A stretch of 64,000 bases of DNA. It comes from Albugo candida. Taxonomy: Eukaryota; Oomycota; Peronosporomycetes; Albuginales. Where the stretch lies: the NCBI GenBank assembly GCA_040437565.1, contig JBDOQK010000001.1, forward strand, positions 744,001 through 808,000. The letters are read 5' to 3'. How positions within the stretch are numbered: the stretch's first letter is position 1; the number at the start of each line of letters is the position of its first letter. The position numbers were made by a program, and so were the translations under genes. The notes beneath the pieces are model-generated. The model saw only the letters and a program-made list of their open reading frames with translations. It was not told the DNA's origin and made no database searches. Shown here piece after piece: positions 11,046 through 23,193 of this stretch.

Positions 11046-12745
11046 TTATTGTGAACTTAATATAATTNNNNNNNNNNNNNNNNNNNNNNNNNNNNNNNNN
11101 NNNNNNNNNNNNNNNNNNNNNNNNNNNNNNNNNNNNNNNNNNNNNNNNNNNNNNNNNNNNNNNNNNNTTTGGACCATGTGATCATGAACATCTCGAATAT
11201 AAGCGGTCACAACTTCATCAAAGTCTTTACTTTCAATCAAGTATCTCAATACTTCTCGTGCGGGCTTCAATAGTCTTGGTAGACGAAACAACTCGTTCTT
11301 CAAACAGCGCAGCTTGGTTATATCAAAACGCTGTCTGAGCGTATCCAATTCATCTTCCAATGTGATCAAAATTTCTGTGATGGAATCCATCACAGTTGTC
11401 ACTTGGTCGACTATCACATCCAAGACCGCGTACAGAAGAAATTTAGCGTCATTGTGCCGCAATTTCGAGTACGGAATTGTTAGTCGATGATTCAGCTCGT
11501 CCCAAATATTGGTCGAATCACCATCTTTGACCGTGATGAGGGTGCAATTTCCCACAATAAATATTGCTACATGCTCGATCCAGATTTTAAAAGGGTCTTC
11601 GTTGTCATCTACTTTCTGCGGATTCGTAAAAGAATCACCACGATTCAATGGAATTGGACCGGCTTTAGGAGATGTGGTGGAATCCAATCGGAACAGACTC
11701 GATAGTGATTTTGAGCGAGACTTTTGGCGCACTTTTGCCATATTTACATTCTTCTCATAGATCGACTCCATTCGCAAGACCGGAAACACAAGAAAAATGT
11801 GTCCTTCATACAAATCAAATTTCGGTCGCTCGTGCATTTCAAGTGTATCTTCAATGGCCAGAGGATGGAGTCGATACTTGATAGCAAAGCGCTTTAGATT
11901 CAATCCATCCGGCCCGTTCATATTAATCCAGCGGACGGTTACCCAAGAGGGGCGATTCGATGTGAAGAAAGCAAACAAGTCTTCCTCCGTCAGCCGATAC
12001 TGCTGAAATCGAGCACTAGAGAAATCCGTGACTGTGATAATAGCCGATCGGTAATTGGTAGGCACCATGCGCGCAATCGTATTTTTCTCGAACAAATGCA
12101 CCAATTTCAACTTATGGACTGCGGCGTCAAACTGAGGAAACGAGACTCTGTGACTGGCTTGGCGATCAATGCTGCCTACAAGTTTGAGAAATGCCGCATC
12201 GTCGCAACAGCGTATACCGATTCCTTCAATCGCTTGCTTGAATCCCTCATAGGTGATACAATCGGTCTCTGCAAATATACAAAATAGCTCAAGGTCTGTA
12301 CAATGAGGCACTAAAACATGGATTTGGTACCATCAGGATGCGCATTGTCAAATATGACACGAAGACGAGATATCGTCACATCAAAGTAAGGATCCAGCAC
12401 CGATAATTCTGCATCTTGATATGAACGAGAAGGTCCATGAAAAGTTGTGAACCCATCGGATTTCGGGCTATAAATGAAAGAAACTTTATCAAGACTGAGC
12501 TCAACTTCCGTTTGCATATGGCGCAATCGATCCGTATCCGTCATTCCTGCTACATCAGCTTGCGGTTCCTCAGAGAATATTAATTCAGACCGATGGTTGG
12601 GATCTTCATGCGGAGAGGATTGGACAGTGATACTTTTCAGTAAGGGCGTTTCTTCATCGGTATGGTAAAAGTCCATTGAACGCCCCTGTTTTATGGTCGT
12701 ATGGTCGCTTTGAGCGTTTTTTTGATTACTTTTCTTATAAAACAT
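11046..12745 (-). CDS. CorA-like divalent cation transporter, transmembrane end lost in a gap
   Basis: A CorA/MRS2-superfamily magnesium channel protein, most of its cytoplasmic domain present. Exon 1 runs 12745-12331 and exon 2 from 12295. They are joined by a 35-nt intron (12330-12296) that restores the frame into LELFCIFAETDCITYEGF, an EF-hand-like stretch. The CorA core includes HPLAIEDTLEMHERPKFDLYEGHIFLV split by variable residues, and a long helix with SITEILITLEDELDTLRQRF. A 100-N gap (11068-11167) follows HDHMVQ, exactly where the stalk leads to the two membrane helices and the GMN selectivity motif. Only 114 nt separate the gap from the HCCS start, so about 130 residues are missing. 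The true 3' end is not in the window. Confidence 0.88.
11068..11167. other. Assembly gap (100 N), flanks not duplicated
   Basis: Exactly 100 N, with no shared sequence on its two sides. It removes the transmembrane and GMN-containing part of the CorA-like gene, which needs more than 100 bp, so the gap length is nominal. Confidence 0.95.
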
Positions 12746-13075
12746 CCTAAAACCAAGGGAGAACACGCACGCATTGATGGTAGGACCGTTCGTACTGATC
12801 GATGCACATGAAAATCCTTGGGCTATACTAATTGGTTATTATTCCTTCCTTGTTCGCAGAGTTGAACCATGCGGCAAAAAAAGGGTCGGAAAGCTTCGAT
12901 GCCTTCGGACAGCACATCAGTCATGACACTAAAGTGAGGACAATATCGCTAACTATTGGCTTCAAGTGCGATATGATGCATGCAGTCTTGAGGAGAGCGA
13001 TTGATTAATGTGAACATAGCAAGAAAGAGTAAAATGTTGAATTCTTAAAAGCAGTTTAGGGACGAGAAATGGAAT
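12746..13075. other. Intergenic, nothing recognised
   Basis: About 330 bp between the CorA-like gene start and the RPT6 stop, both on the minus strand. It should contain the CorA promoter and the RPT6 3' UTR. No other feature is visible. Confidence 0.5.
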
Positions 13076-14873
<1,798 letters not shown>

Positions 14874-15009
14874 AACTTTTGCCGAATGATCTCAAACTCG
14901 GAATTACAAGAACTTATATAGTAGATAGGATTCAATGGATCTATTGGTTAATACTATTGATATGCTGACAATTTAGCTTAAGTTCGGTCTATGGAAAAGT
15001 GCTCGCGAA
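14874..15009. promoter_or_regulatory. Shared divergent promoter region, RPT6 / SHQ1
   Basis: 136 bp separate the start codons of two divergent housekeeping genes (RPT6 minus, SHQ1 plus). It must contain both core promoters. I see no motif that I could name with confidence. Confidence 0.5.
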
Positions 15010-16651
15010 ATGCCGTCAACGCCTCGATTCCGTGTTACACAAAACGCTCAGTTTGTCTATGTGCATATTCGTGTTCCCTACGTCCGAGTATCGGACATGG
15101 AGTTTCATATTGATGGACCCGACTTCACATTTTACTGCAAACCGTACTTATTAAAGCTTCATTTTTCGCATAATCTCGTTGATGATGAAAATGCTAAAGC
15201 TGTGTATGATCCGTCCGCTGATAATGGAACCATCATTGCCCACTTACCGAAAGTGGAATATAATCAGGAGTTTGAGGACTTGGATCTCATCACAAAGCTC
15301 ATGCAACCACGCAAAGTATCTTTTCAGAAGGCAAAAACAAAGTAAGAGCTTGCCAGGCTTTCCGCCTTCTCTTGTTCTGTCGACTGATTCAATGTTTAGT
15401 CTGATAGAAGTCGTATCGTCCACCGAGAGCAAAAACGATACTGAGGTTTCTGAGTGTAGTGATTCCAGGTCTCTCCTTGACGAGGACAACCGCTGTGATC
15501 AATCATTGATCGAACTTGAAGAAAAGCTGGATGAGAAGTTGCATGAATATAATTTGCATACATCCATATCTGATATCAAAATTCGATACGGGTTTAATAA
15601 TGCGTATGCAGGGATCTTTCAAGGCTGGCACGGTGAGGTATCAGAAATCATCGCCTTATCTGATCCTGAAACAACTCTCCCGACGGATCGTCGCAGACTT
15701 CGCGAAGCGGATGAAGAGAAGCAATTCGATATCGAGCGATATCTTCTTGACTATGTCCAATCACGCACACATGACGATCCATATTACCAATCAGCTCTTG
15801 TATTCCAGCCTTTTTGGAAGCAGTCCGCGTCGTTTGAGCGTCAACATCTCAATGGTGAAAATCATCTCTCCACCACATTACCATGTCGACCTATTGAATC
15901 AAATGATAGCCTGTCAAAATCATTGTCCTCGCTTGAGATCTCACCGGAACAAGCTGGTCATTTGTCGGATAAGGTTGATACAAATACCGAGTTATTTGAT
16001 GGGCCAGACCTTGAGCTTCTAATGCGACTCCCAAACAAAGAATTTCTGCTACAAAAAGGTAGCAAAGAAGAAAAGATTGTTCTTGGAGGGTTAGTGGATA
16101 TACTATTTGCCTTCACCTACGACCAACTCGTGAACGAGGGCGAACGCACTGTGGAGACAGCATGGACAATCAGCACAATCAGCTCAACTCTCAGCTGGCT
16201 TGACTCATCTCCAGATCTTCATCAAGTCGTACGCACAAGTGTGCGTCGAGCAATCTCCTATCCCTTTTTACGGCAATATCAGCTTGCGGAACGCGTTCTT
16301 TCAGCGACGCATACTCTTTTACTTTGTGGGAAGCGCATCGTTCTGCTAGCGCTTCTACAGATATATCGCGCATTTGAAACCTCAGAGACGCATTATCTCC
16401 TCAATTCGATATTTATACAAGATTATTGCGTATGGATACAATCCATTCATGACGATACATTGGTTCAATTAGCACAAAGATTTCAAAATACGGTGCGGGA
16501 TTTCAATAAGAATGATACGGGTTGGGATCTCACTGAATTGGAACTACGTGTGCTAAAGGATTCAGATGCTTCATCCTCGGAAGAAAGCGCTGAAGACGAA
16601 ACGAGCGGCGGTAGCGAAAGTGATGTTTCCGATGAGGTTGATAGAATGTAG
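15010..16651 (+). CDS. SHQ1: SHQ1, H/ACA ribonucleoprotein assembly chaperone
   Basis: SHQ1 holds the pseudouridine synthase Cbf5/dyskerin during H/ACA RNP assembly. Two exons: 15010-15341 and 15400-16651, with a 58-nt intron, giving 527 residues. The N-terminal CS (p23-like) domain covers about residues 1-90 (FRVTQNAQFVYVHIRVP, FYCKPYLLKLHF). The SHQ1-specific helical domain follows from about residue 190 and includes KIRYGFNNAYAGIF and LVDILFAFTYDQLVNEGE. It ends in an acidic, serine-rich tail (SSSEESAEDE), then TAG at 16649-16651. It is followed 91 bp later by UTP5 on the same strand, another ribosome and snoRNP pathway gene. Confidence 0.94.
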
Positions 16652-16742
16652 CTATACCATATACAGTATACACTTAGGTTGTACGTGTGTAACGCAATAG
16701 AATCTGCTTCCGAACCAACCGCATCGCGTCTCAATTGTGACA

Positions 16743-18773
16743 ATGTTACAGGCTTTTTCCAGCTCACAGGAGCATTTTGCTGCAATTTCCAATGACAACA
16801 GACTGAAAATATGGAATGTCGTATGTAACTTATGCTATGCAGTGCTTTTCACCTATACGCGATCGCTCAATCTCATTAAAACTCTGCCTGTAGTCTTCAG
16901 GTGCTCTAGTTCACGAGCTTAAAGAGCGTGATCATCTGAAAAATAAGTACACCTGCATTGCGTGGACCTCCTCCAATCAATCGGATAGTAAAAAGCGTGG
17001 AAATAGCGCTTCTCTGGGGCGTATCGCTGTGGGCACAACGCAAGGGACCATCTTGTTATGGGACCTTGACCGAGGCGAAATGACTCAAACTCTGGGATCG
17101 AAGGAAAGTAATGTTTTTCATTCTCAACCGGTTCAAGACATCGTTTTCAACACACTTGGAACTCATTTGTACTCTGTCGCTTCGCACGAAAAAAAAGTAT
17201 TGGAATGGAATGTAGTGGCAGGAAATGTACTTCGGACCTTCAAAGTCTCCAAAGAAGGCGGAAATCGACTTTGTATATCAAAAGACGATGATCTACTTGC
17301 AGTGGGAGGGAACTCCATTCGAGTTTTCGATCTTAGTTCTGGCAAAAAATCCCGGCAGTATCGCGCTGGGATTCCCTCTACAGTGCATCAGCTTGATTTC
17401 TCACCATGCAAAAGTTTTCTCTTTGCATCAGCTTTATCGGAACGGTTCATCAATGTCTACGATCTCGAGAAAGACGTTGATGACACAGCTATGATTCTGT
17501 CCATGCCGGCGAGCTGCACATGGATTTTTGGGAATACATCGAGAAGACCCAGTAAACGAGAAAAGAAAAGCAAGACATTTAATTTTATCGTTGGTGCAGT
17601 ACTGGGCAATGGCTCCTTACAACTCTGGGTGCATCAGTATAGACGAAGGAGAAACGAATCAGCTGCTACCTCTCATCAACCGATTTCTCCAACCTGTACA
17701 GTTACTACACCTCAAAGCAAAAAGAATAGCAGCTCCACTAGTGCCGAGATTGTGTGTGCAGTAAATAAACTAGAGACTCAGGATCAGGTTGTTCTCGTGC
17801 GTGGTACTTACGTCAAACCGATTTTTGAAGAAATTTTATTAGTGGATCAGGACCAACAACTCCACAGCTCTATCGAGTTGTGTCCGCTAAGTTCTCACAT
17901 ATTGATGGACGATTCACCTCATAAGAAGCTCAAGGCGAACAAAGTGAGTGAAACTCATCTCGGAAGTGACCAAGGCAGAGCAACAAAAGTTCACATTCCA
18001 TCGCTGACCGAGCGAAACAATGTGAGTAATTTTGAGATGCTCGATTCTTCGACTCTGGCCTTTCAGGATTTAGAGGATGTCACCGATGAAGCAGATATCA
18101 CACTGGGAGAAAAGCTCGACGTACTTCGTGATCGCGTTCAACAGGACGTAATGACAAGACTACAAGGCATTGCAGAGCAAGAAGATCGTACTGATACAAA
18201 AAAGCCTGATGCGTCTTCACTATCGCAAGTGCTCGAGCAAGCCGTACACACCAAAGACAAAGCCATGCTTGAGTACGTCTTGCGTATCAAAGACCAAAAA
18301 GTCATTCAACGAACCATCAAACGGGTTTCTTCGACCAAGATTCTGACATTTCTCAATTTTATCGTCATCAAATGTGAAAAAAACCCAACTCGATGTCAGC
18401 ACTTGTGTACTTGGATTCGAGCGATTCTGATGCACCATACCTCATACTTGATGGCCCAGCCGGACGTGGTACAAAATCTTTCTGGATTGTATCAGATTTT
18501 GCAGCAGCGAATTGAAATGTATATGCCGCTTCAGAAGCTCTCTGGTCGTCTCAGTTTACTGCTCGGTCAGCTCAATGATGCAAATACATTAAAGGATCGT
18601 CCCAAAGAGATACAACCGGTCGTCGTGTATAATGAAGGTAAGTCAATATTGTCTTTCAGGGCTGTAAACGGTCTCATCGATATTTTGTAGATGATCAACT
18701 GACCGAGAAAGAGGACGTAGGAGACGATGATCAGATAGAAGAACCCGTGGATGATGAGCTAGACGATGAATAG
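16743..18773 (+). CDS. UTP5: UTP5 / WDR43, U3 snoRNP (t-UTP) subunit
   Basis: A WD-repeat subunit of the t-UTP complex, which couples rDNA transcription to early 18S processing in the nucleolus. Three exons: 16743-16820, 16894-18637 and 18691-18773, with introns of 73 and 53 nt, 634 residues. The first join gives RLKIWNV then SSGALVHELKER, completing a WD repeat. Further WD-like units run to about residue 260 (TILLWDLDRGEM, VLEWNVVAGNVLRTF, IRVFDLSSGKK). The C-terminal UTP domain holds ALSQVL-type helices (SSLSQVLEQAVHTKD, ILTFLNFIVIKCEKNP). The end is very acidic. It converges with deoxyhypusine synthase, the stops 54 bp apart. A second, 5'-cut copy at 20497-21843 is an assembly artefact. 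Confidence 0.94.
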
Positions 18774-18827
18774 TCTGTGACCGAGTTTGATCCTCTATTG
18801 TCTGAGCGATTTGAAATGAGAGCTATT

Positions 18828-20035
18828 CTATGCTTTGTTTTCCTGGAAATTCTTCGCAAATGTCTCTGCCACCAAAAGTGGAAATACCAACGTCGCATCA
18901 CAATATAACTTGACTGGCTTTGCATCAATTCGTATCTTACCCCACGAAATTGCTTCGTCCGGTCGAGCACCTGCATCGCTACCATCAAATTCCTGCCCCG
19001 TGTTGACAAATACTGAAAAATCGGCCCCATTACGCATCAGATTCGCATTCAAAATATGATGTTTCACGATTCCTCCACCGAGTATAATTACGCCTGTTTT
19101 GGTAGCATGAATCGCGATATCGTTCAATAGGCGAATGTCACTCACGAGATCGATCACGAGACCTGCATTTCGATAGGAATGAAAGTAGATCATATCGCCG
19201 ATGGACCCGTCCGTGATAGCCGGGCAAAACACTGGGATCTGGTTTTTATAGCACCAGTAATACACCGATTCTTCATTGTCAATTTCTTTGCCCAGTCGGT
19301 GGATGAAAGACGAAGGAGACCACACAACGCCTTCTTTCTGCTCCAAAACCATTTGATCCAAAATCGGTGTGATCCAATCCTCGAATTTGCAGTAATTAGC
19401 ATTCGGAACCAATAGATTGCCAATCCGATTGATTCCACGACGTCGCAGACCGGCACCTTGCATATCAAAATCTCCCACAAATGTGTCCCCAAGACACTTT
19501 ATAAAATCCTCTTCGATACCGCCTGCTGTAGTCACAATCACATCGACGAGTTTGTGTTGTGCAAGAAATCGAATATGTTCGCGTAGACCGCTTGAGATCA
19601 GATTAGACGTATAGCCGAGAAATATTGTGCATTTTGTATTAGCACGAAAATGGGGGTCTTTGCGCTTCTCATCGACGTCATCTTGCTCCGTCATCGGCTC
19701 ATCACTGAGACGCCAATTTCTCTACGTTTTTAACGTCACAAATGATTTCGGAAATAAGAGAATGAGATACCATTCTGTTGATTTCATTGATTGCTTTGCC
19801 GAAATTCGTTCCTTGATATCCCATTGTTTCATACGACCTCATTAGTTTCGCATAATTGACGCCTTCATTGAAATCGTACCTATTTAATACGGGTTCTGTG
19901 TAAGCGGCAATACCATACCATAGCATTGCATATTGCTCACCCTTTAACCACCGGGTAGACGCCGGTGAGATCTTCAGAGTCGAGTAAAACAGCGTTCAAT
20001 GCGCTGGTAACTTTGCTTGGCTTCTGTCCGTTCAT
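18828..20035 (-). CDS. DHPS: Deoxyhypusine synthase (first assembled copy)
   Basis: The enzyme moves the aminobutyl group of spermidine to a lysine of eIF5A, the first step of hypusine formation. Three exons: 20035-19941, 19879-19771 and 19721-18828, with introns of 61 and 49 nt, 365 residues, the usual length. The splice choices restore [14 protein letters not shown] and [13 protein letters not shown]. Conserved blocks include [47 protein letters not shown], and [19 protein letters not shown], whose lysine is the expected catalytic residue. It lies tail-to-tail with UTP5 and 88 bp downstream of SPB1 on the same strand. The identical copy at 21898-23105 is an artefact. Confidence 0.95.
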
Positions 20036-20123
20036 CAATTTTATAATTTAAACGTTAAGAATTATTTCCGAATAACGTCATATTATAGCATATTATACAG
20101 CGTCAATACTTTCTATTATAAGC

Positions 20124-20396
20124 TCATCGTTTAGGTTTTCTACCCCGTTTGGATCGAATTTCTGCATTCCGCTTATCTTTCTTCATGCGCGGATCCACAA
20201 TTTTCACACGTCCACCTTTTGAATTTGTATTTTTGGCATTTGATGTTCGACCACCACGTCGGGACACGACATAAACCTTATTTTCTTTCTTCAGCTGTGC
20301 TTTCTTCATAGTTTTCTCAATAGCTTTCAGTTTTTCACGTGTGGGAAGATCTGGTTGATTTGCAATCTCAGACGATTTCCGTTTCGCTATTTGAAT
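20124..20396 (-). CDS. SPB1: SPB1 3' end, false partial copy
   Basis: Identical to 23194-23466, the last 273 nt of SPB1 (basic tail with [19 protein letters not shown]). It is cut at its 5' side by the gap at 20397. It is part of the duplicated contig end and not a separate gene. Confidence 0.9.
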   Translation of the reverse strand: MQIAKRKSSEIANQPDLPTREKLKAIEKTMKKAQLKKENKVYVVSRRGGRTSNAKNTNSKGGRVKIVDPRMKKDKRNAEIRSKRGRKPKR

Positions 20397-20496
20397 NNNN
20401 NNNNNNNNNNNNNNNNNNNNNNNNNNNNNNNNNNNNNNNNNNNNNNNNNNNNNNNNNNNNNNNNNNNNNNNNNNNNNNNNNNNNNNNNNNNNNNNN

Positions 20497-21843
20497 ATCA
20501 GCTTTATCGGAACGGTTCATCAATGTCTACGATCTCGAGAAAGACGTTGATGACACAGCTATGATTCTGTCCATGCCGGCGAGCTGCACATGGATTTTTG
20601 GGAATACATCGAGAAGACCCAGTAAACGAGAAAAGAAAAGCAAGACATTTAATTTTATCGTTGGTGCAGTACTGGGCAATGGCTCCTTACAACTCTGGGT
20701 GCATCAGTATAGACGAAGGAGAAACGAATCAGCTGCTACCTCTCATCAACCGATTTCTCCAACCTGTACAGTTACTACACCTCAAAGCAAAAAGAATAGC
20801 AGCTCCACTAGTGCCGAGATTGTGTGTGCAGTAAATAAACTAGAGACTCAGGATCAGGTTGTTCTCGTGCGTGGTACTTACGTCAAACCGATTTTTGAAG
20901 AAATTTTATTAGTGGATCAGGACCAACAACTCCACAGCTCTATCGAGTTGTGTCCGCTAAGTTCTCACATATTGATGGACGATTCACCTCATAAGAAGCT
21001 CAAGGCGAACAAAGTGAGTGAAACTCATCTCGGAAGTGACCAAGGCAGAGCAACAAAAGTTCACATTCCATCGCTGACCGAGCGAAACAATGTGAGTAAT
21101 TTTGAGATGCTCGATTCTTCGACTCTGGCCTTTCAGGATTTAGAGGATGTCACCGATGAAGCAGATATCACACTGGGAGAAAAGCTCGACGTACTTCGTG
21201 ATCGCGTTCAACAGGACGTAATGACAAGACTACAAGGCATTGCAGAGCAAGAAGATCGTACTGATACAAAAAAGCCTGATGCGTCTTCACTATCGCAAGT
21301 GCTCGAGCAAGCCGTACACACCAAAGACAAAGCCATGCTTGAGTACGTCTTGCGTATCAAAGACCAAAAAGTCATTCAACGAACCATCAAACGGGTTTCT
21401 TCGACCAAGATTCTGACATTTCTCAATTTTATCGTCATCAAATGTGAAAAAAACCCAACTCGATGTCAGCACTTGTGTACTTGGATTCGAGCGATTCTGA
21501 TGCACCATACCTCATACTTGATGGCCCAGCCGGACGTGGTACAAAATCTTTCTGGATTGTATCAGATTTTGCAGCAGCGAATTGAAATGTATATGCCGCT
21601 TCAGAAGCTCTCTGGTCGTCTCAGTTTACTGCTCGGTCAGCTCAATGATGCAAATACATTAAAGGATCGTCCCAAAGAGATACAACCGGTCGTCGTGTAT
21701 AATGAAGGTAAGTCAATATTGTCTTTCAGGGCTGTAAACGGTCTCATCGATATTTTGTAGATGATCAACTGACCGAGAAAGAGGACGTAGGAGACGATGA
21801 TCAGATAGAAGAACCCGTGGATGATGAGCTAGACGATGAATAG
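20497..21843 (+). CDS. UTP5: UTP5, false partial copy
   Basis: Identical to 17427-18773, including the intron at 18638-18690. It lacks the first exon and the first WD repeats because it begins at the gap edge. An artefact of unmerged contig ends. Confidence 0.9.
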
Positions 21844-21897
21844 TCTGTGACCGAGTTTGATCCTCTATTGTCTGAGCGATTTGAAATGAGAGCTATT

Positions 21898-23105
21898 CTA
21901 TGCTTTGTTTTCCTGGAAATTCTTCGCAAATGTCTCTGCCACCAAAAGTGGAAATACCAACGTCGCATCACAATATAACTTGACTGGCTTTGCATCAATT
22001 CGTATCTTACCCCACGAAATTGCTTCGTCCGGTCGAGCACCTGCATCGCTACCATCAAATTCCTGCCCCGTGTTGACAAATACTGAAAAATCGGCCCCAT
22101 TACGCATCAGATTCGCATTCAAAATATGATGTTTCACGATTCCTCCACCGAGTATAATTACGCCTGTTTTGGTAGCATGAATCGCGATATCGTTCAATAG
22201 GCGAATGTCACTCACGAGATCGATCACGAGACCTGCATTTCGATAGGAATGAAAGTAGATCATATCGCCGATGGACCCGTCCGTGATAGCCGGGCAAAAC
22301 ACTGGGATCTGGTTTTTATAGCACCAGTAATACACCGATTCTTCATTGTCAATTTCTTTGCCCAGTCGGTGGATGAAAGACGAAGGAGACCACACAACGC
22401 CTTCTTTCTGCTCCAAAACCATTTGATCCAAAATCGGTGTGATCCAATCCTCGAATTTGCAGTAATTAGCATTCGGAACCAATAGATTGCCAATCCGATT
22501 GATTCCACGACGTCGCAGACCGGCACCTTGCATATCAAAATCTCCCACAAATGTGTCCCCAAGACACTTTATAAAATCCTCTTCGATACCGCCTGCTGTA
22601 GTCACAATCACATCGACGAGTTTGTGTTGTGCAAGAAATCGAATATGTTCGCGTAGACCGCTTGAGATCAGATTAGACGTATAGCCGAGAAATATTGTGC
22701 ATTTTGTATTAGCACGAAAATGGGGGTCTTTGCGCTTCTCATCGACGTCATCTTGCTCCGTCATCGGCTCATCACTGAGACGCCAATTTCTCTACGTTTT
22801 TAACGTCACAAATGATTTCGGAAATAAGAGAATGAGATACCATTCTGTTGATTTCATTGATTGCTTTGCCGAAATTCGTTCCTTGATATCCCATTGTTTC
22901 ATACGACCTCATTAGTTTCGCATAATTGACGCCTTCATTGAAATCGTACCTATTTAATACGGGTTCTGTGTAAGCGGCAATACCATACCATAGCATTGCA
23001 TATTGCTCACCCTTTAACCACCGGGTAGACGCCGGTGAGATCTTCAGAGTCGAGTAAAACAGCGTTCAATGCGCTGGTAACTTTGCTTGGCTTCTGTCCG
23101 TTCAT
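21898..23105 (-). CDS. DHPS: Deoxyhypusine synthase (second assembled copy)
   Basis: Same gene as 18828-20035, shifted by 3070 bp: exons 23105-23011, 22949-22841 and 22791-21898. No difference was seen in exons, introns or flanks. This copy is joined to the complete SPB1 gene, while the other copy is joined to the complete UTP5 gene. The real order is therefore UTP5, DHPS, SPB1 with one DHPS. Confidence 0.92.
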
Positions 23106-23193
23106 CAATTTTATAATTTAAACGTTAAGAATTATTTCCGAATAACGTCATATTATAGCATATTATACAGCGTCAATACTTTCTATTATAAGC

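Noticed and set aside
12296-12330. Frameshift or pseudogene call for the CorA-like gene
   Set aside because: A 35-nt GT-AG segment restores the frame and a sensible protein, so a short intron is preferred over an error, though RNA evidence is needed.
18828-23105. Tandem duplication of deoxyhypusine synthase as a biological event
   Set aside because: The copies are identical through introns and spacers, are separated by a 100-N gap, and sit in a unit whose ends cut UTP5 and SPB1. Contig-end overlap explains it better.
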